Of a stretch of DNA of 64,000 nt, positions 20,212 through 29,934 are shown one piece after another. Every line of letters begins with the position of its first letter. The first letter of the stretch is position 1. Source of the stretch: Burkholderia thailandensis E264 (GTDB taxonomy: Bacteria; Pseudomonadota; Gammaproteobacteria; Burkholderiales; Burkholderiaceae); NCBI RefSeq assembly GCF_000012365.1, contig NC_007650.1, forward strand, positions 2,604,001-2,668,000, in the 5' to 3' direction. The translations under genes were made by a program, and so were the position numbers. The notes under the pieces were generated by a model. That model was not told where the DNA came from, did not search any database, and worked only from the letters and a program-made list of their open reading frames with translations.

Positions 20212-20472
20212 ATGGTCGAAGATACCGTTTTCAGCGGCCTGCGCACGTTACTCACGCACGAACACGCGTTCCCGGTGCAAAGCTGCCGCGTGTCGATCGC
20301 GATGCAGCGCCCGTGGGGGCGCCCGTACCGGCTCGTCGAATGGACGATGCACCTCGATGCGCCCGCGCGCCGCCGCATCGTGCCGGCCGAGAGCACCGAG
20401 GCGGAAATCGCCGAGGCGGTCGCGTCGCACGTGCCCGGACGCCTGTACGAAGGCGGCACCGCGCTGTATTGA
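20212..20472 (+). CDS. Small conserved hypothetical protein
   Basis: An 86-residue soluble protein starting at ATG 20212, directly behind a strong ribosome site (GGAGGAAAC). It begins MVEDTVFSGLRTLLTHEHAF and contains MQRPWGRPYRLVEWTMHLD and EIAEAVASHVPGRLYEGGTA. No transmembrane segment or known catalytic motif is visible. The good ribosome site, balanced composition and a terminator on each side support a real single-gene unit. Function unknown. Confidence 0.65.
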   Translation: MVEDTVFSGLRTLLTHEHAFPVQSCRVSIAMQRPWGRPYRLVEWTMHLDAPARRRIVPAESTEAEIAEAVASHVPGRLYEGGTALY

Positions 20473-20908
20473 CCGCGCGCAGTCACCCTCGTTCGCCGCG
20501 ATCGCGGCGGGCGGCCCACGCCGCGCAAACGGCCCGACGGCGCACCGCGCCGCACGAGGCGGCAAGGTGTGAATCGGCCCACTCCGATCGCGCGCAAAGG
20601 CGGCCGGCGATCATGGCCGCCGCTTTTTTTCGCTTTATTACCGTTTATTTCCCGCGTTCGCCGATCGCGCCGCTCGGCCAACGACACGCCACACCCGCCT
20701 GTCGCGCTCTGTCCTCGCGCGCGCGAACCCGTTCGATTCCATCGCGAATCGTCGCCGAGCATCCGTCGCCATAGCCGGGAGTCCTGACCGATTTTCCCGG
20801 CCGCCTTCCGCGCCGTTCGTCTTTCGGTCTCGATCGATGCGTCGCCGGGTCCCGTTCATGCATCGGTCAAATCTGCTACGCTGCGCGTTTTCGATTCACA
20901 CCCTTTTG
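20473..20908. other. Intergenic stretch of about 440 bp
   Basis: It holds one terminator (20599-20630) and otherwise only GC-rich sequence with arginine-rich open frames. No gene is supported. Confidence 0.5.
20599..20630 (+). terminator. Terminator after the 86-residue protein gene
   Basis: GGCGGCC (20599-20605) pairs with GGCCGCC (20615-20621), followed after two bases by a run of seven T residues (20624-20630). Confidence 0.8.
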
Positions 20909-21292
20909 ATGGAAAACGCCTTCAACGAACGCGGCGTCATGGTCACGCGCAACGGCCTGTCCGCCGCCGGGCAAATTTTCGCGCTGCGCGAGATTCGGGG
21001 CGTCGAGGTTCTCACCGTCAGGAAGAACAAGATCGTGCCGTGCGCGATCTCGCTGACGGGCGCCGCCGCCGCGATCGCGGGCGGCTCGTTCGGCTCGAGC
21101 GCGCTGCTCGTCGCGGGCGTGATGCTCGTCGTCGTCGGCTATCTCGCGTGGACGACGCAGGACGTCACGCACCGGCTGATCGTCGACACGCCGGACGGCA
21201 AGCGCGAGGCGATCATGAGCGTCGACCGCGAATTCGTCGAACGCGTCGCGCACGCGGTGAACGCCGCCCGCGCGGCGAGCGCGTCAACTTGA
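20909..21292 (+). CDS. Small membrane protein, DUF6232-like
   Basis: A 127-residue protein. After a short N-terminal region (MENAFNERGVMVTRNGL, then FALREIRGVEVLTVRKNK) two adjacent hydrophobic segments follow (about residues 45-60 and 65-82, ending VVVGYLAWTTQDVTH), and a polar C-terminal part contains RLIVDTPDGKREAIMS. This layout is that of small DUF6232-type membrane proteins of unknown function. The DUF assignment is from memory of the pattern and uncertain. ATG 20909 is the best start. The stop overlaps a TTG that opens a truncated acetyltransferase frame. Confidence 0.6.
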   Translation: MENAFNERGVMVTRNGLSAAGQIFALREIRGVEVLTVRKNKIVPCAISLTGAAAAIAGGSFGSSALLVAGVMLVVVGYLAWTTQDVTHRLIVDTPDGKREAIMSVDREFVERVAHAVNAARAASAST

Positions 21293-21381
21293 CGCACCCC
21301 GCCTCCTCTTTCACGATTCGCGCCGCGCAGGCGCGCGACGCCGGGCCGCTGCGCGAGATCTGCATCGCGTCACGCGGATGA
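21289..21381 (+). pseudogene. GNAT acetyltransferase, N-terminal stub
   Basis: About 26 residues (SSFTIRAAQARDAGPLREIC) match the beginning of GNAT N-acetyltransferases, then a stop follows at 21379. The start is TTG 21289, overlapping the preceding stop. The rest of the domain is absent; the sequence continues as part of a LysR gene. Confidence 0.5.
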
Positions 21382-21640
21382 ACGCGCTCGCCGGTCCGCG
21401 CTTCGAGCCGTACTGAGTGCCGATTCAGGCGGCGCACGCGGGGCTCGGGATCGCGCTCGCCCCGGCGTTCCTGATTCGCGCCCAGCTCGCTGGCCGGCAC
21501 GCTCGCACAACCGCTCGACGCGCCCGTCGATGCCGACGAGCAGGGCCATTACCCGTACTGCGCGCCGAAGCGGCTGGAAACGAGCGCGTCGCTGCGGCTG
21601 CTGCGCGAATGGATGCTCGGCGAGTGCGGGCGGGTGTGGC
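21378..21640 (+). pseudogene. LysR regulator, C-terminal remnant with stop and frameshift
   Basis: Remains of a GcvA-like LysR effector domain. NALAGPRFEPY is read from 21378 to a TGA at 21414-21416, the same frame goes on as IQAAHAGLGIALAPAFLIRA, and after about 21487 a frame change is needed to read LAGTLAQPLDAPVDADEQ and LRLLREWMLGECG. The N-terminal helix-turn-helix half is missing. The gene is dead. Confidence 0.65.
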
Positions 21641-21806
21641 ACGCTGCGCCTTGTTTCGTGCGTGCGCGCGCGCCGCGGACGCCGCGTGCGCCGGAATCCG
21701 GCGAATGCGCGCGCCGCTCGGCTTTTGCGCGCGGCGTGCCTAGTATGAAAAGACGAGCGGCCCGCGATCCCGTGACGCCGCCTCGCCTTCTTCGACGGAG
21801 GTCGGC

Positions 21807-22034
21807 ATGAACGTCCAGGCGCTGTCCGGCATGCTTCACGCTCAGGAATTGCTGCTCGTCTCGCTGATCCGCGCGCTACCGGTCGACACGCGCCGGACGC
21901 TCGCCGACGAGTTCGACCGGCAGATCCAGCTCGCTGAAACGTCGCACCTCGATTCGCCGCGCGATCGGGACGCGCACGAGGCTTTTCTCGCGCATGTGCG
22001 CAAGCTGCTGATCCGGCTCGAGTCGATGGCTTGA
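21807..22034 (+). CDS. Small conserved hypothetical protein
   Basis: A 75-residue, probably helical protein with no cysteine or membrane segment (MNVQALSGMLHAQELLLVSL... DEFDRQIQLAETSHLD... HVRKLLIRLESMA). The ATG is preceded by GGAGG at good spacing. The composition is amphipathic and differs from arginine-rich noncoding frames, so it is probably real. Function unknown. Confidence 0.6.
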   Translation: MNVQALSGMLHAQELLLVSLIRALPVDTRRTLADEFDRQIQLAETSHLDSPRDRDAHEAFLAHVRKLLIRLESMA

Positions 22035-22526
22035 TCGCGAGCGGCGCGGGCGCGCGCTGGCCTCGCCGCAGGCCAATCGCCGCGAGCCGCCGCGACGGCC
22101 GATGCGGAAAACCGCCCTGGGCCGGCCGCCGAACGCCCCATCCGAATTGCCTACCGGCCGCCGGCGCGCAGCGCCGAGATTCGCATTCGCCCGCCGCAGG
22201 CGGGCGCGGTTCGGGCTCGCGCCGGATGCCGCCTCGCGTGCGCGCAGCCGCGAAGGTGCCGGCCGGGATAGGCCGTTAGTTGCAAAGAGCGATTGCATGC
22301 AATCGCGCGCCGCACGACGCTATCCACCTCATCCGCCAGTTTTCCGCACGGGGAGCGCGGACGTTTTCTTCGATTGAATTGCGAATGATTCTCAATTACA
22401 CTCTCCGTTCGTTTTCACGACCTTTTCCTTTCAACCCGCCCGCGCCGTAAAGGCGCGCGGGCGCCAGCCAGGTGCACGCGTCACCCAGCCAGCCCTCGGG
22501 CTCAAACGTCACTGGGAGACCAAACC
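22035..22526. other. Leader region of the haem operon
   Basis: About 490 bp without a gene. The right part (22330-22420) drops in GC and contains a Fur-like box. The rest is GC-rich with no recognised motif. Confidence 0.5.
22379..22401 (+). promoter_or_regulatory. Fur-like box upstream of hmuR
   Basis: The sequence TTGCGAATGATTCTCAATT resembles the Fur consensus GATAATGATAATCATTATC, with the core AATGATTCTCA well placed. It lies about 130 bp before the TonB-receptor start, as expected for iron-repressed haem uptake. Confidence 0.6.
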
Positions 22527-24827
22527 GTGCATCAACCTCTGCTGGCGCGGCGGCCGCTTCGCGCCGCGCTGTTCGGGGCCTTCGGCCTCTACGCGGCGGC
22601 CGCGCGCGCCGCGGGCGCCGCCTCCGAACCCGCGGCCGCCGCGCCGCCGTCCGCCGCGTCCGCACCGCAAGTGCGACACGCGGCGAGCGCGGCCACACGC
22701 GGCAACGCGCGCGCCCTCGACCCGATCACCGTCACCGCGACGCGCACCGCGTCGGCCGCGAGCCGCACCGCGGCGAGCGTATCGGTAATCACCGATTCGG
22801 ACCTCGAAGAACAGCAGGCCGACAACATCAAGGACGCGCTGCGCTACGAGCCGGGCGTCACCGTGCGGCGCACCGCGTACCGGCCGGCGAACGCCGCGCT
22901 CGGCGGCGGCCGCGACGGCGATTCGAGCATCAACATCCGCGGCCTCGAAGGCAACCGCGTGCTGCTGATGGAAGACGGCATCCGGCTGCCGAGCGCGTTC
23001 TCGTTCGGTCCGCTCGAAGCCGGCCGCGGCGATTACGCCGATCTCGACACGCTCAAGCGCATCGAGATCCTGCGCGGCCCGGCCTCGTCGCTGTACGGCA
23101 GCGACGGCCTGACGGGCGCCGTCAACTTCATCACGAAAGATCCGTCCGATCTGCTGTCGATCCACGGGAAGAAGACCTATTTCTCGTTGCGGCCGAGCTA
23201 CGACTCGGTCGACCGCAGCGTCGGCGCGGCCGTGGCGGCGGCGGGCGGCAACGACCGCGTGCAGGGGATGCTGATCGCATCCGGCCGCCGAGGCCACGAG
23301 GTCGACACGCGCGGCGGCGACAATTCCGCGAGCACGAAGCGCACGACCGCGAATCCCCAGGATGTCTACACGGAATCGCTGCTCGGCAAGCTGACGATCA
23401 CGCCGACGCCACGCGACACGTTCAAGCTCACCGCCGAGACGGTGCGGCGCCGGATCGACACGAACGTACTGTCGGCGATCAATCCGCCGACGACGCTCGG
23501 CCTCACCGCGAACGACAAGCTCGAGCGCAACCGCCTGAGCATCGACTACGATTTCCGCGACGACGCGTCACGCTGGTTCCAGACCGCGCACGTGCAGCTC
23601 TACTACCAGGAATCGAAACAGGATCAGGACGCGTTCGAGACGCGCGGCGGCCGCCTGCAATCGCGCTCTCGCTCGAACCATTACAGCGAGCGCGCGTTCG
23701 GCGGCTCCGCGTTCGCCGAGAGCGGCTTCGCGACCGGGCCGCTCGCGCACAAGCTGCTGTACGGCGTCGACGGCAGCATCGACCGCATCAAGAGCCTGCG
23801 TGACGGCGCCGTCGCGAGCCCCGGCGAGTCGTTCCCGAACAAGGCGTTTCCGGACACCGACTACACGCTGTTCGGCGCGTTCGTGCAGGACCAGATCGGC
23901 TTCGGCAAGCTGCTCGTCACGCCGGGCCTACGCTTCGACGCATATCGGCTGAGCCCGAGCGCGGGCGATCCGCTCTTCACCGGCAAGACGGTCAGCTCGA
24001 GCGATCACGAGCTGTCGCCGCGCCTCGCGGTGCTGTACGAGGTGACGCCCGCGCTGATCCCGTATGCGCAGTACGCGCACGGCTTTCGCACGCCAACGCC
24101 CGACCAGGTCAACAACAGCTTCTCGAATCCGATCTATGGCTATACATCGATCGGCAATCCGAACCTGAAGCCCGAGACGAGCGACACGCTCGAAGCGGGC
24201 CTGCGCGGCACGCTCGGCACGGGGTACGGGCCGCTGCGCTACGGCGTCGCCGCGTTCGCCGGCCGCTATCGGAACTTCATCGCGCAGCGCATGATCGGCG
24301 GCAGCGGCCGGCCGAACGATCCGCTCGTGTTCCAGTACGTGAACTTCACGAACGCGCGCATCCACGGCTTCGAAGGGCGCGCCGAGTGGGTGATGCCCAA
24401 CGGCTTCACGCTGAAGACCGCGATGGCGTTCACGAAGGGCACGACGCGGGACAACGGCGCGGCAAGCGAGCCGCTCGACACGGTCAACCCGTTCTCCGCC
24501 GTGTTCGGCGTGCGCTACGAGCCGAGCGAGCGCTGGTTCGCGCAGGCCGACCTGCTGTTGCAGGCGGGCAAGCGCGGCCGCGACGTGTCGTCGGCCGCGT
24601 GCCGGGAGAAGACGTGCTTCACGCCGCCGTCGTCGTTCGTCGTCGATCTGCGCGGCGGCTATCACTTCAACAAGCACGTGAGCGCCTACCTCGGCATTCA
24701 CAACCTGTTCGACCGCAAATACTGGAACTGGTCGGACGTGCGCGGCATCGCCGCCGATTCGAACGTGCTCGACGCATACACCGCTCCGGGCCGCAGCGTC
24801 GCGGTCAGCATGAAGGTGGATTTCTGA
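22527..24827 (+). CDS. hmuR: TonB-dependent haem receptor
   Basis: A 766-residue outer-membrane receptor. A signal peptide (about 1-28) and an alanine-rich linker precede the TonB-box-like DPITVTATRT and a plug domain (DALRYEPGVTVRR, NIRGLEGNRVLLMEDGIR, RGPASSLYGSDGLTGAVNF). The barrel carries the haem-receptor signature YAHGFRTPTPDQVN (FRAP-like) and GNPNLKPE (NPNL), and ends with VAVSMKVDF, a beta-signal with terminal Phe. It moves haem or haem from haemoproteins into the periplasm using TonB/ExbBD. The four genes after it form the matching periplasmic and inner-membrane pathway, and a Fur-like box lies upstream. Confidence 0.93.
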   Translation: MHQPLLARRPLRAALFGAFGLYAAAARAAGAASEPAAAAPPSAASAPQVRHAASAATRGNARALDPITVTATRTASAASRTAASVSVITDSDLEEQQADNIKDALRYEPGVTVRRTAYRPANAALGGGRDGDSSINIRGLEGNRVLLMEDGIRLPSAFSFGPLEAGRGDYADLDTLKRIEILRGPASSLYGSDGLTGAVNFITKDPSDLLSIHGKKTYFSLRPSYDSVDRSVGAAVAAAGGNDRVQGMLIASGRRGHEVDTRGGDNSASTKRTTANPQDVYTESLLGKLTITPTPRDTFKLTAETVRRRIDTNVLSAINPPTTLGLTANDKLERNRLSIDYDFRDDASRWFQTAHVQLYYQESKQDQDAFETRGGRLQSRSRSNHYSERAFGGSAFAESGFATGPLAHKLLYGVDGSIDRIKSLRDGAVASPGESFPNKAFPDTDYTLFGAFVQDQIGFGKLLVTPGLRFDAYRLSPSAGDPLFTGKTVSSSDHELSPRLAVLYEVTPALIPYAQYAHGFRTPTPDQVNNSFSNPIYGYTSIGNPNLKPETSDTLEAGLRGTLGTGYGPLRYGVAAFAGRYRNFIAQRMIGGSGRPNDPLVFQYVNFTNARIHGFEGRAEWVMPNGFTLKTAMAFTKGTTRDNGAASEPLDTVNPFSAVFGVRYEPSERWFAQADLLLQAGKRGRDVSSAACREKTCFTPPSSFVVDLRGGYHFNKHVSAYLGIHNLFDRKYWNWSDVRGIAADSNVLDAYTAPGRSVAVSMKVDF

Positions 24828-24883
24828 TGCGGCCCGCACGCTTTTTATCCAGCCGGCTTGTCCGGCAATCGAGGATCTCCGAC

Positions 24884-26035
24884 ATGATGAACACCGCCGC
24901 TCCCGCCTCTTCGTCCGCCCGCGCGCTCGCACCCGGCGAACTGCGCGACGCGTTCCTGCATCTGAAAGAAACCCGCAAGCTGCGCAACCGCGACGTCGCG
25001 CAACTGCTCGGCGTGAGCGAAGGCGAGGCGCTCGCCGCGTTCGCGGGCGAACGCGTCGTGCGGCTCGAGCCGAGCTTCGTCGAGCTGTTCGAGGAGATGC
25101 CGCGGCTCGGCAGCGTGATGGCGCTCACGCGCAACGCGGCCGCCGTGCACGAGAAGGACGGCGCGTTCGATCAGATGAGCCACGACGGCCCGGTCGGCCT
25201 CGCGCTCGGCGCGATCGACCTGCGGATCTTCTACCGCAACTGGGCGGCGGGCTTCGCCGTCTACGAGCCGACCGCGCACGGCGTGATGAAGAGCCTGCAG
25301 TTCTTCGATGCGCAAGGCGACGCGGTGCACAAGGTCTACCTGCGCAAGCACAGCGATCACGATGCATTCGACGCGTTCGCGTCGCGCTGGCGGATGCCCG
25401 TGCAATCTCCGACGTTCGCGGCCGAGCCCGCGCCGCGCGCGACCGTCGAGCGGCCCGACGCAGACGTCGACGCCGCGGGCCTGCGCGCCGCATGGGATGC
25501 GATGACCGATACACACCAGTTCCACGGCGTCGTGCGCCGCTTCGGCGTGACGCGCACGCAAGCGCTGCGGCTCGCCGGCGCGCCGCGCGCGCATCGCGTG
25601 ACACCCGACGCGACGCGGCGCGTGCTCGAGCGCGCCGCGCAAACGCGGCTGCCGATCATGGTGTTCGTCGGCAATCGCGGCATGATCCAGATCCATACCG
25701 GCACCGTGACGAACATCCGCCGCATGGGCTCGTGGATCAACGTGCTCGACGAGGATTTCAACCTGCATCTGCGCGAGGATCTCGTTGCGTCCGCGTGGGC
25801 CGTGAAGAAACCGACGAGCGACGGCGTCGTCACGTCGGTGGAGCTGTTCGATGCGGCGGGCGACAACATCGCGATGCTGTTCGGCGCGCGCAAGCCCGGG
25901 CAGCCGGAGCTCGCGGGCTGGCGCGAGCTGGTCGGCGCGCTGCCGAAAATCGATGCGGCGGATGCGGCGAGCTCGGCGAACGCCGCGGATTCGATCGACG
26001 TGCACGGCTCGACCGACGCCGAGGCCGCGCGATGA
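24884..26035 (+). CDS. hmuS: Haemin-degrading/haem-trafficking protein
   Basis: A 383-residue HmuS/HemS/ChuS-family cytoplasmic protein made of two similar halves. Each half has the fold seen in the family: first RNAAAVHEKDGAFDQMS and DLRIFYRNWAAGFAVYE, second VGNRGMIQIHTGTVTNI and WINVLDEDFNLHLRED. Such proteins bind incoming haem and break it down or hand it on. The start at 24884 lies 56 bp after hmuR. Its stop overlaps the next start (ATGA), indicating coupling with hmuT. Confidence 0.92.
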   Translation: MMNTAAPASSSARALAPGELRDAFLHLKETRKLRNRDVAQLLGVSEGEALAAFAGERVVRLEPSFVELFEEMPRLGSVMALTRNAAAVHEKDGAFDQMSHDGPVGLALGAIDLRIFYRNWAAGFAVYEPTAHGVMKSLQFFDAQGDAVHKVYLRKHSDHDAFDAFASRWRMPVQSPTFAAEPAPRATVERPDADVDAAGLRAAWDAMTDTHQFHGVVRRFGVTRTQALRLAGAPRAHRVTPDATRRVLERAAQTRLPIMVFVGNRGMIQIHTGTVTNIRRMGSWINVLDEDFNLHLREDLVASAWAVKKPTSDGVVTSVELFDAAGDNIAMLFGARKPGQPELAGWRELVGALPKIDAADAASSANAADSIDVHGSTDAEAAR

Positions 26036-26958
26036 GCAAGCCGCCGCGCATCGATGCACGCAGGCGCGCGTGGCTCGCCGGCACGGGCGCGCTCGTGTTC
26101 GCGGCCGCGCACGCGGGCGCGTTCGCGCGCGCGCCGGCAAGCGCGCCGCCGAAGCGCGTCGTCGCGATCGGCGGCGCGCTTGCCGAGACGATCTACGCGC
26201 TCGGCGGCGCACGAACCGCGCGCTACGAGCTCGTCGGCACCGACACCACGTGCACATACCCGGAAGCCGCGCGGCGGCTGCCGAAGATCGGCTATCAACG
26301 CGCGCTGTCGGCGGAGGGGTTGCTGTCGCTTCGCCCCGATCTCGTGCTCGCGTCGGCGGAAGCCGGCCCGGTGGCCGCGCTGTCGCAGCTCGCACGCGCG
26401 GGCGTCGCCGTCACGACGTTCGACGAGGCGCACGACGTCGAATCGGTACGCCGCAAGATTCGCGGCATCGCCGATGCGCTGTCGCTGCGGGCCACGGGCG
26501 ACATGCTGCTCGCGCGCTTCGATCGCGACTGGCTCGCGACGCGCGCGGCGGTGGACGCCGCGCCGCCGCGCACGCGCGAGCGCACGCCCGCGCGCGTGCT
26601 GTTCGTGCTGAACCACACCGGCAACCAGGCGCTCGTCGCCGGCCAGCAGACGGCCGCCGACGCGATGATCCGCTATACGGGCGCGCACAACGCGATGCAG
26701 GGGTTCGATCGCTACAAGCCGCTGACCCCGGAGGCACTCGTCGCGGCGGCGCCCGATGTCGTGCTGATCACGGACGAAGGGCTGCGCGCGGTCGGCGGGC
26801 GCGATGCGCTGCTCGCCACGGCCGGGTTCGGCGCGACGCCGGCCGCCCGCGCGCGGCGCATCGTCTCGCTCGACGCGCTGTTTCTGCTCGGCTTCGGGCC
26901 GCGCCTGCCGCAAGCGGTCGCCGCGTTGCAGCGGCGCTTGAACAGCGTGCTCGCATGA
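26032..26958 (+). CDS. hmuT: Periplasmic haem-binding protein
   Basis: A 308-residue cluster-A2-type solute-binding protein. The N-terminus has an arginine-rich stretch and a hydrophobic signal (RRRAWLAGTGALVFAAAHAG), resembling a Tat or Sec signal. The mature part starts KRVVAIGGALAETIYALGG, with SLRPDLVLASAEAGP and PLTPEALVAAAPDVVLIT, the usual HmuT/ShuT layout in which a tyrosine near YQRALSAEGLLSL ligates haem. It receives haem from HmuR and delivers it to HmuUV. It overlaps hmuS by 4 bp. Confidence 0.92.
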   Translation: MSKPPRIDARRRAWLAGTGALVFAAAHAGAFARAPASAPPKRVVAIGGALAETIYALGGARTARYELVGTDTTCTYPEAARRLPKIGYQRALSAEGLLSLRPDLVLASAEAGPVAALSQLARAGVAVTTFDEAHDVESVRRKIRGIADALSLRATGDMLLARFDRDWLATRAAVDAAPPRTRERTPARVLFVLNHTGNQALVAGQQTAADAMIRYTGAHNAMQGFDRYKPLTPEALVAAAPDVVLITDEGLRAVGGRDALLATAGFGATPAARARRIVSLDALFLLGFGPRLPQAVAALQRRLNSVLA

Positions 26959-27187
26959 ACGTGCGGCTTCGACTGCGTTTCACCCATCGTGTCGCGGCGA
27001 GCCGCGCCGCGCATCGCGCATTCGCAATCGTTCGGGTTCCTGAAGTCATGCCGGCTGCATTCGCCCGTTCGGCCGCGATCGACGCGCATTGCACCGCGCG
27101 CCGCGAAGCGGCGTTCGCCGCTCGAATCGCGCCGCTTATCGGCGGCCGCCGCGCGCGCACGCCGGCCGTCCCGTTGGATTCCTCACG
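26959..27187. other. Gap inside the haem operon
   Basis: 229 bp between hmuT and hmuU, unusually wide for this tightly packed operon. No gene or terminator is seen; the frames are arginine-rich. Confidence 0.4.
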
Positions 27188-28309
27188 ATGAGCCTCACCG
27201 CCCGCTCCCCGTCGGCCGACTCGACGCCCGCCGAGCGACGGCCGACGCGCGCCTCGTCGTCCATCGCCGCGCCGCGCCGGCGACGCGCGCAATGGACGCT
27301 CGCCGCGCTGCTCGCCACACTCGCCGCCGTGTCGATCGCCGCGCTCTGCATCGGCGCGTTCCGGCTCTCGCCCGCGCAGTTGCTCGGCGCGCTCGCCGCG
27401 ACCAACACGCAGCTCGCGAGCGACGCCGCGCTGCGCCAGGCGCGCGCGGTGCTCGTCGACATCCGCGCGCCGCGCGTCGCGCTCGCGCTCCTCGTCGGCG
27501 CCGGCCTCGGCGCGGCCGGCGCCGCGATGCAGGGGCTTTTTCGCAACCCGCTCGCCGATCCCGGCCTGATCGGCGTATCGAGCGGCGCGGCGCTCGGCGC
27601 GGCGGCGCTGATCGTGCTCGGTCCGCTCTTCGCCGCGCCGGTGGCGATCGGCTTGCTGCCCGTCGCCGCGTTCGCCGGCGCGCTCGCCGTCGCGGCGATC
27701 GTCTACCGGCTCGCGATCGCGCACGGCCGGCTCGCGCTGCCGCTGCTGCTGCTCGCCGGCATCGCGATCAATGCGCTCGCCGGCGCGGCGATCGGGCTCC
27801 TCACATACGTCGCCGACGATGCGCAACTGCGCTCGCTGACGTTCTGGAGCCTCGGCAGCGTCGGCGGCGCGCAATGGCGCACGATCGCGGCCGTCGCGCC
27901 GCTCGCCCTCGCCGGCTGCGCGCTGCTCGCGCGCGAGCGGCACGCGCTGAACGCGCTGCAGCTCGGCGAAGCCGAAGCGATGCATCTCGGCGTGCCGGTG
28001 CCGCGCGTGAAGCGGCGCGTGCTCGTCGGAGCCGCGATGTGCGTCGGCGCGCTCGTGTCGTGCACCGGCGCGATCGGTTTCATCGGGCTCGTCGCGCCGC
28101 ATTGCGTGCGGCTCGCGGCCGGCCCCGATCAGCGGATCGCGATGCCGGGCGCGGCGCTTTTCGGCGCGCTGCTCGCGGTGGCCGCCGATCTCGCCGCGCG
28201 CACGCTCGCCGCGCCGGCCGAGATTCCGCTCGGCATCCTCACCGCGCTGATCGGCGCGCCGTTTTTTCTCGCGCTGCTGTGGAAGCGGCGCGGCGCGCTG
28301 GGAGCATGA
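27188..28309 (+). CDS. hmuU: Haem ABC transporter permease
   Basis: A 373-residue FecCD-family permease with about ten helices. The first 35 residues are polar and probably cytoplasmic. Family motifs visible are [40 protein letters not shown] (coupling and gating loop) and [16 protein letters not shown], the cytoplasmic loop that contacts the ATPase. It forms the inner-membrane pore with HmuV and takes haem from HmuT. The ATG at 27188 gives the full family length. Confidence 0.92.
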   Translation: MSLTARSPSADSTPAERRPTRASSSIAAPRRRRAQWTLAALLATLAAVSIAALCIGAFRLSPAQLLGALAATNTQLASDAALRQARAVLVDIRAPRVALALLVGAGLGAAGAAMQGLFRNPLADPGLIGVSSGAALGAAALIVLGPLFAAPVAIGLLPVAAFAGALAVAAIVYRLAIAHGRLALPLLLLAGIAINALAGAAIGLLTYVADDAQLRSLTFWSLGSVGGAQWRTIAAVAPLALAGCALLARERHALNALQLGEAEAMHLGVPVPRVKRRVLVGAAMCVGALVSCTGAIGFIGLVAPHCVRLAAGPDQRIAMPGAALFGALLAVAADLAARTLAAPAEIPLGILTALIGAPFFLALLWKRRGALGA

Positions 28310-28469
28310 CGTTGCGCACGCCATCCGCTCGTCGGCGCGCAGCAAGCGCCCGCGCGCGTCGAGCGTCCCGCCGCGGCGAGGCGTTCGCCGCGGCGATTCC
28401 GAACGCGAACGCGCGCGGGCTTTCTCGAGCGGCCGCGCCGCCGCGCGAACCGACATTCGATCGAACGCC
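28310..28469. other. Gap between hmuU and hmuV
   Basis: 160 bp without a recognised feature; GC-rich, no terminator. Confidence 0.4.
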
Positions 28470-29288
28470 ATGCTGAATGCCGAACACCTTCACGTCGCAC
28501 GCGACAGCGGCGTCATCCTTCGCGACCTGTCGATCCGGATCGCCCCCGGCTGCGTCACCGCACTGCTCGGCCGCAACGGCGCGGGCAAGAGCACGCTGCT
28601 CGGCGCGCTCGCGGGCGACCTGCCGGCCGGCGGCCGCACGCGCGGCGCGACGGTGCGCGGCGACGTCGCGCTGAACGGCGAGCCGCTTCGCGCGATCGAT
28701 GCGACGCGCCTCGCACGGCTGCGCGCGGTGCTGCCGCAGGCGTCGCGCCCCGCGTTCGCGTTCAGCGCGCGCGACATCGTGCTGCTCGGCCGCTACCCGC
28801 ATGCGCGCCGCGCGGGCGCGCTTGCGCGCGAGGACGGCGAGATCGCGTCGCGGGCGCTCGCGCTCGCCGGCGCGTCGACGCTCGACGCGCGCGACGTGAC
28901 GACGCTGTCGGGCGGCGAACTCGCCCGCGTGCAATTCGCGCGCGTGCTCGCGCAGCTCTGGCCGTCGGAAGACGCGGCGCGCGCGCCGCGCTACCTGCTG
29001 CTCGACGAGCCGACCGCCGCGCTCGACCTCGCGCATCAGCATCAATTGCTCGACACGGTTCGACGCCTGTCGCGCGACTGGAACATCGGCGTACTGACGA
29101 TCGTTCACGATCCGAATCTCGCTGCGCGCCATGCGGATCGCATCGCGATGCTCGCGGACGGCGAGATCCTCGCCGACGGCGCGCCCGCCGACGTGTTGCG
29201 CCCCGACCTGATCGAGCGTTGCTACGGCTTTCGCGTGCGGCTGGTCGATGCGGGCGACGACGTCGCGCCCGTCATCGTGCCCGCATGA
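28470..29288 (+). CDS. hmuV: Haem ABC transporter ATPase
   Basis: A 272-residue ABC ATPase of the haem/siderophore importer type. Walker A is GRNGAGKST (residues 34-42), the signature is LSGGELARV, and Walker B is [12 protein letters not shown]; the H-loop is in [13 protein letters not shown]. It powers HmuU and completes the operon. It ends 25 bp before the convergent channel gene; no classic terminator is seen in this short gap. Confidence 0.93.
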   Translation: MLNAEHLHVARDSGVILRDLSIRIAPGCVTALLGRNGAGKSTLLGALAGDLPAGGRTRGATVRGDVALNGEPLRAIDATRLARLRAVLPQASRPAFAFSARDIVLLGRYPHARRAGALAREDGEIASRALALAGASTLDARDVTTLSGGELARVQFARVLAQLWPSEDAARAPRYLLLDEPTAALDLAHQHQLLDTVRRLSRDWNIGVLTIVHDPNLAARHADRIAMLADGEILADGAPADVLRPDLIERCYGFRVRLVDAGDDVAPVIVPA

Positions 29289-29313
29289 ACGGGGCGCACG
29301 CGCCGCCGCGACG

Positions 29314-29922
29314 TCAACCCGCTTCGGCCGCGTGAAACGCCTTCAGCCGCCAGCCGCGCCGCACCGCGAGCATCCGCAGCGCGAATCCCGCGATCAGCGC
29401 GACGACGGTCGCGAGACCTTCCGCGACGCCGAGCGCCTTCATGCCGACATACAGCCCGCCCGTCAGCAGCGCGATGCTCGCGTACAGCTCCTTGCGCAGC
29501 ACGAGCGGCATTTCGTTGCAGAGCACATCGCGCAGCATCCCGCCGCAGACGCCGGTGATCGCGCCGGCCAACACGATCACGACCGGGCTGCCGTTCACGG
29601 TCGCGGCGACGTCGCAGCCGATGATCGAGAACGCCGCGAGCCCAAGCGCGTCGACGGTCGTGAACAGCGACTTCAGCCGCGCGACGTGCGTCGCCGTCAT
29701 CGATGCGAACGTCGCCGCCGCGAGCGTCAGCAGCAAGTATTCGGGATGCGCGACCCAGGTCAGCGGATAGCGGCCGAGCAGCACGTCGCGCACGGTGCCG
29801 CCGCCCAGCGCCGTCACCGCGCCGACGAGCGCGAGGCCGAAGCGGTCCATCCCGCGCTGCATGCCCATCAGCGCGCCCGACATGGCTTCCGCGACGATCG
29901 CGATCAAATAGAGCGTATGCAT
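29314..29922 (-). CDS. Trimeric intracellular cation channel-family membrane protein (UPF0126)
   Basis: A 202-residue inner-membrane protein of the TRIC/YadS family with two repeated three-helix units. Each carries the conserved glycine-arginine motif: GGGTVRDVLLGRYP in the first and GGMLRDVLCNEMP in the second. Bacterial TRIC proteins are cation channels; some relatives are implicated in glycine uptake. Its start lies 12 bp after the PBP1A stop on the same strand, so the two are probably co-transcribed. Confidence 0.85.
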   Translation of the reverse strand: MHTLYLIAIVAEAMSGALMGMQRGMDRFGLALVGAVTALGGGTVRDVLLGRYPLTWVAHPEYLLLTLAAATFASMTATHVARLKSLFTTVDALGLAAFSIIGCDVAATVNGSPVVIVLAGAITGVCGGMLRDVLCNEMPLVLRKELYASIALLTGGLYVGMKALGVAEGLATVVALIAGFALRMLAVRRGWRLKAFHAAEAG

Positions 29923-29934
29923 GTGCGCCCGCCC

